A DNA stretch of 64,000 nt from contig CM043705.1 in NCBI GenBank assembly GCA_023935145.1, positions 54,671,084-54,735,083 of the forward strand, read 5' to 3'. The notes beneath the pieces were generated by a model. That model was not told where the DNA came from, ran no database searches, and saw only the letters and a program-made list of their open reading frames with translations. Positions 1 to 12,734 of this stretch are shown here, in pieces; position 1 is the first letter of the stretch, and every line of letters starts with the position of its first letter. The stretch comes from Bretschneidera sinensis (taxonomy: Eukaryota > Streptophyta > Magnoliopsida > Brassicales > Akaniaceae). The position numbers and the translations under genes were made by a program.

Positions 1-480
1 ATAAGTGTTCTAGTTGACTTGGATTATATGCATTTTATTTAAATTATTGTGTTCTAGTACTATTAGACTTAGTTTTCATAAGTCTATATATATTAGTTCA
101 ATTGTATTCTTTTCAATCAATCAATAATGCAGAGAATTTTTCTCTAATTTCTCTTATTTTAACACAAGCACTCTTTAATCACGGAGATTGTTTCTATTTT
201 TGTTTCTTTTCAATTGCTTTACAAAGAAACTGCAAAATGTATCTATTTGGATCTTCTTGATTATACAGAAATAAATGTGGTGTTGAGCATAATCATAGGA
301 CAGAGCATTTTTATTTATGAGGTCTTTGGGGTTCAAAATTAGAGTTCTCTCAATTAGACTGATCGATGCATAGTGTTGTTTACTACATCATTTTTATACT
401 TGTTTCATTCACCGCATGTGTGTTTGATCGTTGAATTAATATGAAAACCAAACTAAAAACATCCTAATTAAATTTTCTAG
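1..480. other. AT-rich left flank, no gene recognised
   Basis: No coding region is convincing here. The stretch around 85-170 (a TATATATTAG run, then a TCAATCAATCAATAATGC-like run and a TTTAACA end) resembles the 3' end of a plant LTR, but no partner copy exists in the window. It abuts the Athila-like LTR at 481 without a visible target-site duplication. Confidence 0.4.
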
Positions 481-1918
481 TGGGTGTCGAATCCAACAAA
501 TAATAAAATTCTCACTCTCCAAAAATACAAATTGTAATAGTGATGAGCAAGGTCGTATCCACAGGGATTGGGTAGATTTATTTTAATGAAAATTAAAGCA
601 AAGAAAAAGGGGGGTTTGAAATTTCGAAGTGAAATAAAAGAGAAAGCAATTATAATCAACTAAAAACTAAGAAAAAATCAATATCAGACAAATATCCAAC
701 CAAATGTATAATTTCATAATTGGTTCAAAGAATTGATCACAAATACAAGGATAAAATCTTCTACTCTTCACTAAATTGGTTATGGTTGTTAACAAGCTCT
801 AACAACCTATCTCTCATTACTTTCTCGATAACCAAAACAAACTCTTTGATTATTTCCCTTGTTAATAAATAACCCTAAACAAGCTCTTAGGATTTAATCT
901 ATCGACAGCATTAATAATTAGAGAGACTATCAATTCTAGCCAACAAATACACAAGCTCGATTTATTTAGACTAGATTATATATCTTCATAACATAAATCG
1001 AAAATCTCTCTATAATCAACTATGTTATTTTACCACTACTATTAGAACATTTAAACAATTACAGATTTAAAGTTCTAAATGGCAATTTATTAACCTGATA
1101 ATTGAACAACGGGCCATTTGTATCAATCAATCAAGACAATAATTTTTAATAAATATAGAAGATATATAAATAGTGAAGAAATAAAAGAGCAATGAAAATT
1201 ATTTAGATCTCACAATTCTTGAAGAACTAAAACTTCAATTATCCTTTAACTAGAAAAAAAGTATTTAGCTACTCATAATTAAAAGAACACCTAAAGAAAA
1301 GAGAAGAGGAATTTTTCTTGTGAATAATCTGTGTCTCTAGGGCTGCAAGCCGTCTCCCCCCTTATTAGGGTTTCTCTCCTCGCTTTATATAGGCTTCAAA
1401 GTCTTCATATAGGCTCCAAAGTCTTCGATTTAAATTTCCTTTTTTAAACAAGAGAAAGAGTCCCTTGACGATAAGACACTACAATTTAAATTTGGATCTT
1501 TCCCTTCTTCTAAACCTTAATAGGGAATCTTGGCAAATACTTTCCTAAAGATAAGAATGGGGAACTAAATCTTTCTAGCTATCATACATATTCTTTTTTT
1601 ATCCAACAAATTCGTAACCCTAGGTCAGATCCTCGGATCCAGTAAGGCGCGCTCACGCTTTATCTGCTGACTGCTTCTGTGAACATTCTGGGAAAACAGG
1701 ACGTGCCCACGCTTTAAGCAAAAACCGCTTCTGGAATGTGTATCTTTTTTAGCTCTGATTTTCCTTTTCAAATCTCTTGATTTTGAATTCAATTTGATTT
1801 AACTCCTCAATCTACTCCACAAAATACGAAACATAATCAAAATCCAAGATTTAAGCATTTATAACCATTAAAACATGAGGAAATATAACAAACATATAGA
1901 TGTTATGAATCCTTATCA
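481..1918 (-). repeat. 3' LTR of the Athila-like element
   Basis: Direct copy of 10527-11965, starting TGGGTGTCGAATCC and ending CCTTATCA on the plus strand. The copies differ by scattered substitutions and small indels, a few percent by eye. It is the 3' LTR because the polypurine tract lies immediately to its right and the element reads leftwards. Confidence 0.93.
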
Positions 1919-1931
1919 AATTCCCCCACAT
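1919..1931 (-). promoter_or_regulatory. Polypurine tract
   Basis: On the minus strand this reads TGTGGGGGAATTT directly against the 3' LTR. That is the expected place and composition of the plus-strand DNA primer of a minus-oriented LTR retrotransposon. Confidence 0.8.
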
Positions 1932-3373
1932 TTAAACAATGCTTGTCCTCAAGCATACAATAGCTCAAGTTCGTCACCTTTTCTCATCATCGTTCCTTAT
2001 TCTACCTTTACTCATCCTTTATAATCCAAATTATCATGCCTTAAAGATTTAAATCTAAAGACAAATAAGAAACGAACAATTTCATAGAGTAAATTCTTAT
2101 AAACCACACCCATGAACGATCACCTCAATGATCTTCTTGAAATCAAAATGTAATAGGATCTAACACCCTCTCATTGGATTCACTCAATACACTCAAAGTG
2201 TTTAGGGTATCAATGAACTCTTAAGTTAAAACATAGAAGATCTTTACCATAAGCTTGCTAATATATCACATCTTTATCATCAATAGATTGAATTGAATGC
2301 AAAGAATCTAAGGATCTTAAATGGGTTGTAACGGGGCTTAAGTAAGGTGTGGTGAGAAGGAATTTTTAGGTACTTTTATCAAATGAATTATACCAACTTC
2401 TCCACATAAAGCACAACTCAATAATGTCAAATGTTTTCTTCAATCAATTCACTTCCAAACAATTGATATTGCACAACTTTTCTGTCTTTCTGGCCGCCTA
2501 TTTTTTTTTTTTCTTGAAGAACCAAGGCACTTGTAACTTGAATCACTTTATTCTCAACATCTTTCAATCATTTCAAAGATAATTTGAAGCTTCATGTGAA
2601 CAAGCTAGTACAATCCTTCAATTTAAGGTTCAAAAAAGGGAAATCGACAAAAGAATGGGTTGACATTGCTTATACCATGGTTAACTTCCAACAAAAGGGT
2701 CAAGGTTCAAAATTGGCTTTCTAAGGTAAAAATCAAGGTAGGCTTTTTAAGAAAGCTAAATGGCTCCACCTAAATGCCCTTATTAATTTTGTGCATCCAA
2801 TTCAACAATGTAGTCTCCTAACATGCATAACAAAGCAAGTTCTAGAAAAATCAACTATGTATGACAATCACTCAATTAAGAAAATGGAGTATAATATAAT
2901 ATGAATGCTCATTGGCTCAAAAGCGCACAAAAAGGGTCATGTGCATTAGATCCCACACATTTTTCATTCAATCAATCATCAAGAGCAATTAATCACTGTG
3001 TAGTAAATAAGAATTCAACCATTCATGCTAATCCCTTATTACGCCTCAATTTATCTCAATAATTCACAATAATCCAGATCATTTAAGACAAGCATCAACA
3101 GAATCTAGAATTTAGAAGAGAAGGATCACAAACAAGAACTAAAGTATCACTTGGATTTTTGAAAATTTTCTTGAAAAATGATGCAAAAATTGATCAAAAT
3201 GGAGCTAAAAGTGAAGTTTAAAGCAAAATCAAATTCATATGTCAAAGACCCTCCCCCATACTTAATACATACATTGTCCTCAATGTATCAAAAATAGATA
3301 CTCAAAAACTATAAAAGAACAAGAGTAAGTAGAAAACTCTCCTGAAAATGTTGAGCATCAACCAAGATATCAG
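1932..3373 (-). other. Long noncoding 3' region of the Athila-like element
   Basis: About 1.4 kb between the extra ORF and the polypurine tract has no convincing coding sequence. Near 3248-3290 it contains a second block like the polypurine tract and its flank: a run of C's, then TTGTCCTCAA, echoing 1923-1953. Such extended noncoding 3' regions are common in Athila elements. Confidence 0.6.
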
Positions 3374-4546
3374 TCACATGCGTGGGGGTGAAGGTGGCGT
3401 GAATCCTATGTAAGCAAAGAAAGTTGTCATGTTTTTGTCCAATCTGGCAACTTGGTCTGCGAGTCTCGTAAGCTTATCGCCAAATTTTCCTTGGGAAGAT
3501 ACGGTGGACTTGGAAGGCAAGTCTATAGATTCTTCAACCTCGTCATCATCGTTGGCGTCAAGGAGCTTGCGTTGTGGTCGTGTCAGAACGGGTCCTGGTG
3601 GATAAAAATAGAAGATACCCTCTTTTCTTCCAATTAAACCCATCCCCTCCGAAAAATATAAGTCCAAGGGCAACATCTTACAAGCAACATGACGATCATT
3701 ATTCTCAAGATCAATCAATTTTTCATGAACAGCTAAGTGGGTGATTAGTGAACCTAAAATCAAAAGATGCTTATTTTTAAGGACACCAGCAAATTGTGAA
3801 GCTAATCAACACCCAAGATTCACTTTGATTTTGTTTTGCATGCACCACAAAAAATAAAATTCAGCTTTTGACAACACAGCAGCAGAATTCTTCCTACCCG
3901 GAAAAGTAAAGGCAAGAAACCTATGAATGTATTTCAAGACAGGATCACGGAGGTAGGTATCTTTGGATTTACTTGGGTCATAGTGATCAACAGTGGACAG
4001 AGTGTTATACAAACTAACTGGTTCAAAAGCCTCACTAAAATCACAAGAACTGTTCAAATATTCATCGGACTTAGTATATTCTTCAGAGATAAATCCAAAG
4101 ACAATGTTGAATTCAGTGATTGAGAGCTTAAATTCTTTTCCCATTAATCTAAACTTGACTACTTGTGGGCTATGAAGTGTGAAATTATTAGGCTTGTTGA
4201 ACTCAAAAGTAGTGTAAAATTCTCTGACTAGTTCAATAAATGTCGGGCAAGTAATGAAAAAGTAAGTTTGCCACCCTATATTGTTGATGAGCTCAAACAC
4301 AGCAGTAGAGATATCCAAAGCTTCCATTGTAGGGTGATGAATATACTTACAGGGGATTATTGACCGCCTACAGATATCCTGGCACCTTGCCTTATCTTTC
4401 TTTTTAGTGAATGTTAAATGCCCTTTCAAATTCGATTCTGAAAGTGGAAGAATGTGCTTCCCTTTCCCAATTCTGGCTCTTGTAAGCACTGGAGGGGTTC
4501 CTCGCTGTGTGTTCAATTGGCTTAGAGCAATCTTTGTCTTTCCCAT
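3374..4546 (-). pseudogene. Athila extra ORF (env position), one internal stop
   Basis: A minus-strand frame starts at ATG 4546 and runs to 3374, interrupted by one in-frame TGA at 3806-3808. It would be about 390 residues. The first 246 residues contain the pattern of the putative plant transposon protein domain of Athila-type elements: a GW motif near residue 90, a TFIELVREFYTTF stretch and an MGKEFKLSITEFN stretch. The downstream part has an acidic run (DANDDDEVEES) and a possible short coiled coil near its end. I see no clear signal peptide or membrane helix, so envelope function is only inferred from position. It follows integrase by about 0.7 kb. Confidence 0.7.
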
Positions 4547-4780
4547 GGCATGAGGAATAGAGATAGAAGTGGACCGGTGGAGTACTGGGGTTGGGCGATC
4601 GGCAGGGGTGGACTAGGGCGGTGCTCGACGGTCGCGCATCTGGTGCAGGGCTGGACGATCTGCGCCTGGTGGTGCTGGGAGATTGGTGGTGCGAGATGGT
4701 TCGAGGTGGAGGGTTGGGTAGCTGGGTGAAGAAGGCGGCTGGATAATTTAGAGCAAGAGAAGAGTTAGGGCAACTGAGAA

Positions 4781-4782
<2 letters not shown>

Positions 4783-4827
<45 letters not shown>
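4783..4827. repeat. (AT)n microsatellite
   Basis: An uninterrupted AT dinucleotide run of about 44 bases lies just upstream (minus sense) of the extra ORF start. In one frame it encodes an artificial YIYIYI peptide. Confidence 0.95.
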
Positions 4828-4831
<4 letters not shown>

Positions 4832-5221
4832 TTATTTTTTTCAACCATAAAAACAATTGGAATAAGGCGTGGGCACATTGTATTCAAAGACTTCTTCTGG
4901 TTTGTTGCTTAATTCCAAGATTCAAGATTTTCCATAAGGCGTGCCCATGGGTTACGAAAATCATCTTCTACCAAAAAATTGGAAAGAAAATCAAATGCTC
5001 TCCGAAAAATAATAAAAAAACTAAAAATAATCTAAATAAAAGAAAAAATAAAAAATAAAAAAATAAAAAAATAAAAAAACAAGGAAAGTAAGACAAAAAG
5101 TTGGGTTGCCTCCCAAAAGCGTCGTTTTTTAACGTCTTTGGCTAGACGTTGCCACCTCTTAATCGCCATAAGTCGGACATTCCAAAATAATTTGATCAAC
5201 ATTATACACTTGAAAACCTTC

Positions 5222-6400
5222 TTAAAAATGTTTCAAACGATGACCATTGACCTTAAAACTTTTACCCGTATCCGAACTTTGTATTTCAACTGCACCATGA
5301 GGAAATACATTAGTAACAATAAAAGGACCTACCCATCTAGAACGCAATTTACCAGGAAATAACTTCAGTCTAGAGTGATAAAGTAAAACTTTCTGACCAA
5401 TAGAAATTTTTTTCCTAGAAATCAGTTGATCATGAAAGGCTTTGGTCTTTTCTTTGTATATTCTCGAGCTTTCATAGGCATCATTCCGGATTTCCTCCAA
5501 CTCTTGCAATTGTAATTTCCTTTGTTCGCCTGATTCATCCATTCCCATGTTGCAATGCTTGACAACCCAATATGCCTTGTGTTCTAGTTTGACTAGGAGA
5601 TGACATGGTTTGCCAAATACCAAACGATAAAGAGACATACCTATGGGGGTCTTGTAGGCTGTTCGGTAGGCCCATAGTGCATCATCAAGCCGCATACTCC
5701 AATCCTTCCTATTTGGGTTGACAGTTTTCTCGAGTATGGACTTGATCTCTTTATTGGATACTTTAGCTTGCCCATTTGTTTGCGGATGGTAAGCAGTGGA
5801 GATGCAGTGGGTAACATTATATTTCTTGAATGAAGCCCCCATTACTCTGTTGCAAAAATAAGTCCCACGATCACTGATTATAGCTCTTGGTGTCCAGAAC
5901 CTGACAAAAATATGAGATTTGACAAAATCTACAACAACTTTAGCATCGTCAGTCCGAGTAGCCTTAGTTTCTACCCATTTTGAAACCATGAGAAGAAGGA
6001 AAAGGGCCCATGAAATCAATACCTCACACATCAAATATTTCACAAACAAGAATAGGGGTGAGTGGAATTTGGTCTCTATGCCCTAAATTTCCAGTTTTTT
6101 GAAACTGTTCACATGCTTTACAAAACATATATGAATCACGAAACAAAGTAGGCCAAAACAATCCACATTATAACACCTTACGAGCTGTTCTTTTGGGACC
6201 AAAGTGTCCTCCGCATGCATATGATTGACAAAATTTCAAAATAGAAGGAGTTTCTTGTTGAGAGACGCACCTTCGAATAATTTGATCAGAACAATGTTTC
6301 CACAAGTATCATCCCAAACATAATATTTAGCAACACTTTTGATTTTATCTCTTTGAGCTCTAGACAAATCATCTGGCAGTTTTCTAGTAACTATATAATT
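5222..6400 (-). pseudogene. Integrase, Athila-like element
   Basis: The longest intact piece (5222-6049, 275 residues) holds the second catalytic Asp in IISDRGTYF, the HPQTNGQA motif and the catalytic Glu in [11 protein letters not shown]. It then holds the C-terminal GPF...V region ending GHRLKHF. The zinc-binding N-terminus and first catalytic Asp region (about 6000-6400) are broken by frameshifts and stops. In the family this enzyme inserts retrotransposon cDNA into chromosomes; this copy cannot be functional. Confidence 0.85.
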
Positions 6401-6415
6401 AACAATATCGGCATA

Positions 6416-7100
6416 CTAGGGGATTGACTTTTCAACAGAAAAGAGATACTCATCTGGAAAGTCATCTTGTAATGGTGATGGTTCTTCATTTGTGGGTAAT
6501 CTACTGAGATGATCGGCGACCAAATTCTCTGCACCTTTTTTATCGCATATCTCCAAATTGAACTCTTGTAGCAAAAGTATCCACCGAATGAGTCTGGGTT
6601 TTGCCTCTTTCTTTGACAGCAACTACTTGAGAGCTACATGATCAGAATAAACAATTACTTTAGTGCCAAGTAAATATGGACGATATTTTTCTAAAGCAAA
6701 AACAATAGCTAGAAGTTCTTTTTCCGTCGTTGAATAGTTCCTCTGCGCACTATCAAGTGTTCTTGAAGCATAGTAGATGGCATGAGAAACTCATCCAACT
6801 CTTTGTCCAAGAACGGCACCACCTGCATGATTGCTTGCGTCACACATGATTTCGAATGGAAGATCCCAATTTGGTGGTTGGATAATTGGCGCCGAAGTCA
6901 GCATATCCTTCAACTTATCGAATGCACCTTTACACACCTCATCAAATTCAAATACTACATCTTTTTGCAATAACCTATATAAAGGTCGAGTGATTTTGGA
7001 AAAATCCTTGATAAAGCGTCGATAAAATCCTGCTTGTCCAAGAAAAGAGCGAATTTCTCGCACACTTGCAGGGTAAGGCAAAGATTTGATAATTTCTATC
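6416..7100 (-). pseudogene. RNase H, Athila-like element
   Basis: The connection and RNase H region follow the reverse transcriptase. Recognisable pieces include FLGQAGFYRRFIKDF, MCDASNHAGGAVLG (the first RNase H Asp) and, after stops near 6791 and 6625, [17 protein letters not shown] with ADHLSRL. In the family it removes the RNA strand of the RNA-DNA hybrid. Stops at about 6791, 6625 and 6416 break it. Confidence 0.82.
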
Positions 7101-9286
7101 TTAGCTTTATCAACTTCAATTCCCTTAAAAGATACAATATGGCCTAGAATAATACCTTGATCAACCATAAAGTGACACTTTTCATAATTCTAAACAAGGT
7201 TTGTTTCTATGCATCTTTTAAGCACTTTTGTAAGGTTAGTTAAACAAGTATCAAAAGAATCACCATAGACTGTAAAGTCATCCATAAATACCTCTATGAT
7301 GTTTTCTACGTACTCTGAAAATATACTAACCATACACCTTTGAAATGTAGCAGGAGCGTTGCTAAGTCCAAATGGCATTCATCGGTATGCAAAAGTGCCA
7401 AACGGGCATGTGAATGTGGTTTTTTCTTGATCCTCCGGTGCGACTGGGATTTGATGAAAACCTGAATAACCATCAAGACAACAATAATGAATACGACCAG
7501 CCAAACGTTCAAGCATTTGATCAATAAATGGAAGAGGAAAGTGATCTTTTCTAGTTGATGCATTTAACTTCCTATAATCTATACAAACCCGCCACCCGTT
7601 TTGAATTCGAGTGGGCACCAACTCACCATCAGGATTTTTTATTACCGTTATACCTGTTTTCTTTGGCACAACCTGAACCAAACTTACCCATTTATTGTCT
7701 GAAATTGGATAGATCATACCTGCATCGAGAAGTTTCAAAATTTCTTTCTTTACCACTTCCATCATTGGTGGATTCAGTCGGTGTTGGGCTTCTCTAGAAG
7801 GCTTACAATCTTCCTCTAATAGTATCCTATACATGCATGTGGAAGGGCTCAATCCCTTAATGTCAGCTATAGTCCATCCAATAGCCTCTTTGTACTCTCT
7901 AAGCATCCGAATCAAATTTTCTTCCTCTAATATGGAGAGTTTGTTTGAGATTATCACCAGAAGAGTTTCTCCTTCTCCCAAAAATGCATATTTCAGATGA
8001 TCTGGTAAGGGTTTCAATTCCAATTTTGGTGCCTGCATAATAGAAGGAAGAAGTTTTGTGTCAGAAAGAGGCAACTCAATGTAAGACACATCATACCTTA
8101 CAGATTTAAGTGATTCCAATTCGTAGATTGCATCTTGCAGGTCGGACTCCAACACAAACTTCTTCATGATCTTTTGTAGCCCTTCAAGAGTGAAATGCCT
8201 GCTAAGTGTAACTTTTAGCTTATCATCATCAATTAGATCAAAGATTTCCTGCGCCAACGGGTCAATAACATCCATAAGAAAAATAGAAGACACATCATTA
8301 GGGTACCTCATGGCGTCATAAATATTGAATTTAATAATTTCACCATCAAATTCCATTGTGAGTGTACCATCATGCACATCAATTTTTGTCCTAGATGTTT
8401 TTAGAAATGGCCTTCCTAATAACATTAGTGTTGAATTAGAAGATTCATCTTCTTCCATGTCAAGAACATAAAAATCAGCAGGAAAGACCAACCCATTAAC
8501 TTGTACTAAGACATCCTCCAAGACTCCTTCAGGATATACATTAGATCTATCAGCAAGTTGAATAATCATACCTGTTTCTTTTAATGGACCAATATTAAAA
8601 GATGAATAAATAGAGAGAGGCATGACATTTATTGAAGCTCCTTGATCTAGCATTGCTTTCTCAATCCTAGCATCACCTAATTTGCAAGGGATAGTAAACA
8701 TACCTGGGTCCTTGCATTTTGGAGGTAATTTTTTCTGGAGGACGGCTGAAACATTTTCCCCCATACTTATCTTTTCATTACCTTTCAACTTCCTCTTGTT
8801 GGTGCATAACTCCTTGAGAAATTTAGTATATCGAGGCACTTGTTTAATTGCATCAAGTAAGGGAATATTTACCTCAACCTTGCGAAAAGTTTCAAGAATT
8901 TCCTTCTCTTCCTCTCCTTTCTTGGATTTAGTCAATCTAGTAGGAAAGGGAGGATTTGTCACCAATGCCTTTGGTTGTTCACTATCGAGTCCTCTAGGTT
9001 GGTCAGTTTGAGGTTGAGGAGCAGCTACTTCTTTTTCAATTTCTTCTCCATGTGCTGCCTTTCTGGGTTCCTTCAACTCCTTCCCGCTTCTCAAGGTAAC
9101 TGCACTAGCATTTTGTTTTGGGTTAACAACAGTTTGTGAGGGAAATTTACCTTGAGATTCCAATCTGTTCATAGAAGATGCCAGTTGACTCATTTGATTC
9201 TCCAGTTGTTGAATGCTTGTTCTTGTCTCCTGTTGAAATTGTTGCGTGTTAGTTGCAAGTGATTTAACAATTTCTTCTAGAGACAT
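7100..9286 (-). pseudogene. Protease and reverse transcriptase, Athila-like element
   Basis: A 635-residue open stretch (7379-9286) begins in the C-terminal part of gag and contains an aspartic protease around residues 205-300 (MLDQGASINVMP and LLGRPFL). It then enters reverse transcriptase (WRVCIDYRKLN, then FGTFAYR). A TGA at 7379-7381 interrupts the enzyme just before its MPFGLSNAP block. The catalytic VFMDDF box lies further on in 7190-7378, and a TAG follows at 7190-7192. The protease triad reads DQG rather than the DLG or D-S/T-G usual in relatives. Confidence 0.88.
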
Positions 9287-9329
9287 ACCTCTTGTGGAGG
9301 TTTGTTGTGGTGGTGGAGCAGGTGGTCTA

Positions 9330-10475
9330 TGCTGAAAGTGTTAGAATTTTGGTCTTGCTCCATAGCTGAAATTGGGATGATCCCTCCATCCTGGGTTGTA
9401 GGTATTTGAATAGGGATCGTATTTCCTTGGTGGTAGGCCTGGAAATCCTCCAGCTGTATTGGCATGCTCATAGGAATCATCTCGAAGTGTAGGGCACATG
9501 TCAGTTGGATGACCGATGGTAGCACAAATCCCACAAGCTTTCACTTATTGCATATTTCCTACAGCTAACTGTTGAACAATAGAAGTTAGATTGGATATTT
9601 GATTTTCAAGGGAAGATATACTTACCTTATTCACCCTTATTGGAGATGTGTCCTGCCTGAATCCAAATTGTTGCGAGTTAGCGGCCATGATGGAGATCAA
9701 ATCTCTAGCATCACGAGGAGTTTTGTTCACTATAGCACCTCCACTCATTGCATCCATCATCTTCCTTTCCATGGGTAGGAGCCCTTTGTAGAGATATTGA
9801 ATAAAGAGCTGTTCAGAAATTCCATGTTGTGGGCAGCTTGTACAGAGTTGCTTAAATCTTTCCCAATACTCATGAAAGGTCTCTGTATCGTTCTGTTTTT
9901 TTCCACATATCTCCCTTCTAATGCCAGCAGCTCATGATGAAGGGAAAAATTTATCAAGAAACAATCTCACCATCTCCATCCATGTGGTTACAAAGCCAGG
10001 GGGCAAATAAAATAACCAATCCTTTGCTTTTTCAGTCAGCGAGAATGGAAAAGCACGTAATTTGATTTGTTCTTCAGTCAATCCTTACGGTTTCATGCTT
10101 GAACACACCACGTGGAATTCCTTCAGATACTTGTGAGGGTCTTCATTCTCAAGACCATGAAAAGTTGGGAGCAAATGGATCAATCCAGATTTTAACTCAA
10201 AACCCACTTCCAAAGCTGGATATGTAAATGCAGAGTGGCTGTTGATTTACATTTGGTGCAGCCAATTCCCTTAAAGTTCTCTCTTGATTGGCCATTGCTT
10301 CTTCTATTTCAGAATCACTAGATGAATCAATCAAGTCAGGTACTAAATTAAATCCGGGGGGTGAGGATGAAGATGCTTGTTTGTCACGCAATTTAGCTTC
10401 CTTCCTCAACTTCTGAGCCGTCTTCTCAATCTCAAGATCGTATTGGAGTTCACCTGCACGAGAAGAACGAAGCAT
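9330..10475 (-). pseudogene. Gag, Athila-like element
   Basis: Starts at ATG 10475 (MLRSSRAGELQYD). The gag core is visible near 10000-10070 as AFPFSLTEKAKDWLFYLPPG, a hallmark of plant Ty3/gypsy gag. A CCHC zinc knuckle (CGICATIGHPTDMC) sits near 9500-9542. The frame is broken by a shift near 10200 and by stops near 10085, 9937 and 9545. In the family Gag forms the virus-like particle and packages RNA. Confidence 0.83.
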
Positions 10476-10500
10476 TAAAATAAATCTAATTAACACCAAT

Positions 10501-10517
10501 CCCTGGCAACGGCGCCA
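10501..10517 (-). promoter_or_regulatory. Primer binding site, tRNA-Asp type
   Basis: The minus strand reads TGGCGCCGTTGCCAGGG, nine bases inside the 5' LTR. It resembles the complement of the 3' end of plant tRNA-Asp, the primer type typical of Athila-like elements. Confidence 0.8.
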
Positions 10518-10526
10518 AAAATTTGG

Positions 10527-11965
10527 TGGGTGTCGAATCCAACAAATAATAAAATTCTCACTCTCCAAAAATACAAATTGTAACAGTGATGAGCAAGGTT
10601 GTATCCACAGGGATTGGGTAGATTTATTTTAATGAAAATTAAAGCAAAGAAAATGGGGGGTTTGAAATTTCGAAGTGAAATAAAAGAGAAAGCAATTATA
10701 ATCAACTAAACACTAAGGAGAAATCAATATCAGGCAAATATCCAACCAAAGGTATAATTTCAGAATTGGTTCAGAGAATTGATCACAAATACAAGGATAA
10801 AATCTTCTACTCTTCACTAAATTGGTTATGGTTGTTAACAAGCTCTAACAACCTATCTCTCCTTACTTTCTCGATAACCAAAACAAGCTCTTTGATTATT
10901 TCCCTTGTTAACAAACAACCCTAAACAAGCTCTTAGGATTTAATCTATCGACAGCATTAATAATTAGAGAGACTACCAATTCTAGCCAACAAATACACAA
11001 GCTCGATTCATTTAGACTAGATTATATATCTTCATAACATAAATCGAAAATCTCTCTATAATCAACTATGTTATTTTACCACTAATATTAGAACATTTAA
11101 ACAATTACGGATTAAAAGTTCTAAATGGCAATTTATTAACCTGATAATTGAACAACAGGCCCTTTGCATCAATCAATCAAGACAATAATTTTTAATAAAT
11201 ATAGAAGATATATAAATAGTGAAGAAATAAAATAGCAATGAAAATTATTTAGATCTCACAATTCTTGAACAACCAAAACTTTAATTATCCTTCAGCTGGA
11301 AGAAAAGTATTTAGCTACTCATACTTAAAAGAACGCCTAAAGAAAAGAGAAGATAAATTTTTCTTGTGAATAATCTGTGTCTTTAGGGCTGCAAGCCGTC
11401 TCCCCCTTTATTAGGGTTTCTCCCCTCCCTTTATATAGGCTCCAAAGTCTTCATATAGGCTCCAAAGTCTTTAATTTAAATTTCCTTTTTTAAACAAGAG
11501 AAAGAGTCCCTTGACGATAGGACACTACAATTTAAATTTGGATCATTCCCTTCTTCTAAACCTTAATAAAGAGTCTTGGCAAATACTTTCCTAAAGATAA
11601 GAATGGGTAACTAAATCTTTCTAGCTATCATATATATCTTTTTTTTCTCCAACAAATTCATAACCCTAGGTCAGATCCTCGGATCCAGTAAGGCGTGCTC
11701 ACTCTTTATCTGCTGACTGCTTCTGTGAACATTCTGGGAAAATAGGACGTGCCCACGCTTTAAGCAAAAACCGCTTCTGGAATGTATATCTTTTTTAGCT
11801 CCGATTTTTCCTCTCCAAATCTCTTGATTTTGAATTTAATTTGATTTAACTCCTAAATCTACTCCACAAAATATGAAACATAATCAAAATCCAAGATTTA
11901 AGCATTTATAACCATTAAAACATGAAGAAATATAACAAGCATATAGATATTATGAATCCTTATCA
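10527..11965 (-). repeat. 5' LTR of the Athila-like element
   Basis: Partner of 481-1918 with the same TGGGTGTCG start and TTATCA end. It lies next to the primer site, so it is the 5' LTR. The stretch TTTATATAGG near 11430 is a candidate reverse-strand TATA region, but I could not fix the transcription start. Confidence 0.93.
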
Positions 11966-12734
11966 TTGTCCCTTAATCAAGCATAAGTAGAGACTAGGTC
12001 TTTTATGGCTTAGGCACGCATGAAATGCTCTCTTGACTTTCTCACAGTGTATCCTAAGTCTCGAACTTGAATCTCTCTTTAATCTGTGGTTGCGGTTTTT
12101 GGATCTCTAAAACCAAGTGGTGATTCCAACAGTTTCACTCCCTTTGATTTTGTGTTTAACTCTTAGTTTTGTTCCTCTCGGTTATATGATTGAAGTTGAC
12201 CATTAAAATTGACCCTATACAAAAACGAAAGGTTGTACCTATTATCAGTTGCGGTGAAATGAACATAGCCCACAGATTAGAGTATTGCTTTTCAAACCTG
12301 ATTATAATAATATGAATCCCCTTTTATAGTGAAATTTTTTTGGGGGAGAGTCATTAACAGTGAATGATTTTGATCATCAAATGGAGGATCAATGAAGAGT
12401 CGAGATCGCTCCACAGGTTTAGTATGATTTTAATCCTTTTGCCCTTAGGCAAGTTTTACCATTTTACCACTAGTTGACGAAATGATTATTTTAACTCTGG
12501 ACGTGCACATGTCATCTTGTGATTGGAGAGTTTATTTTTACCCATAATGGTTAATGAATAGTTAAATTCAAAAACAAAAATCCTTAAGATAGATTGAATT
12601 GATCTCTCAAGTGTTGTTTACACGTGTGAGATAACAACACTACTCTCGCTGAATTAATGGAAGGACAGCATTGCTCCATACTATTAAAATTAAGGTTCAA
12701 TTAATTCAAATGAAAATTATAGGACCAAAGTTTA
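11966..12734. other. Intergenic AT-rich DNA
   Basis: No gene, RNA or repeat that I can support. Stops occur in all frames. Confidence 0.5.

Larger units (their letters stand above)
481..11965 (-). mobile_element. Athila-type Ty3/gypsy LTR retrotransposon, degenerate
   Basis: Two direct repeats of about 1.44 kb (481-1918 and 10527-11965) begin TG and end CA and enclose a minus-strand gag-pol. Reading leftwards the order is 5' LTR, tRNA-Asp-type primer site, gag, protease, reverse transcriptase, RNase H, integrase, an extra ORF in the env position, polypurine tract, 3' LTR. This order, the primer type, the long LTRs and the extra ORF match the Athila lineage. Many stops and frameshifts make it non-autonomous. 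The five bases before 481 (TCTAG) do not match those after 11965 (TTGTC), so no target-site duplication is seen. Confidence 0.93.

Noticed and set aside
4404..4856. 150-codon minus ORF with YIYIYI start
   Set aside because: Created by the AT microsatellite and out of frame with the recognised Athila extra ORF.
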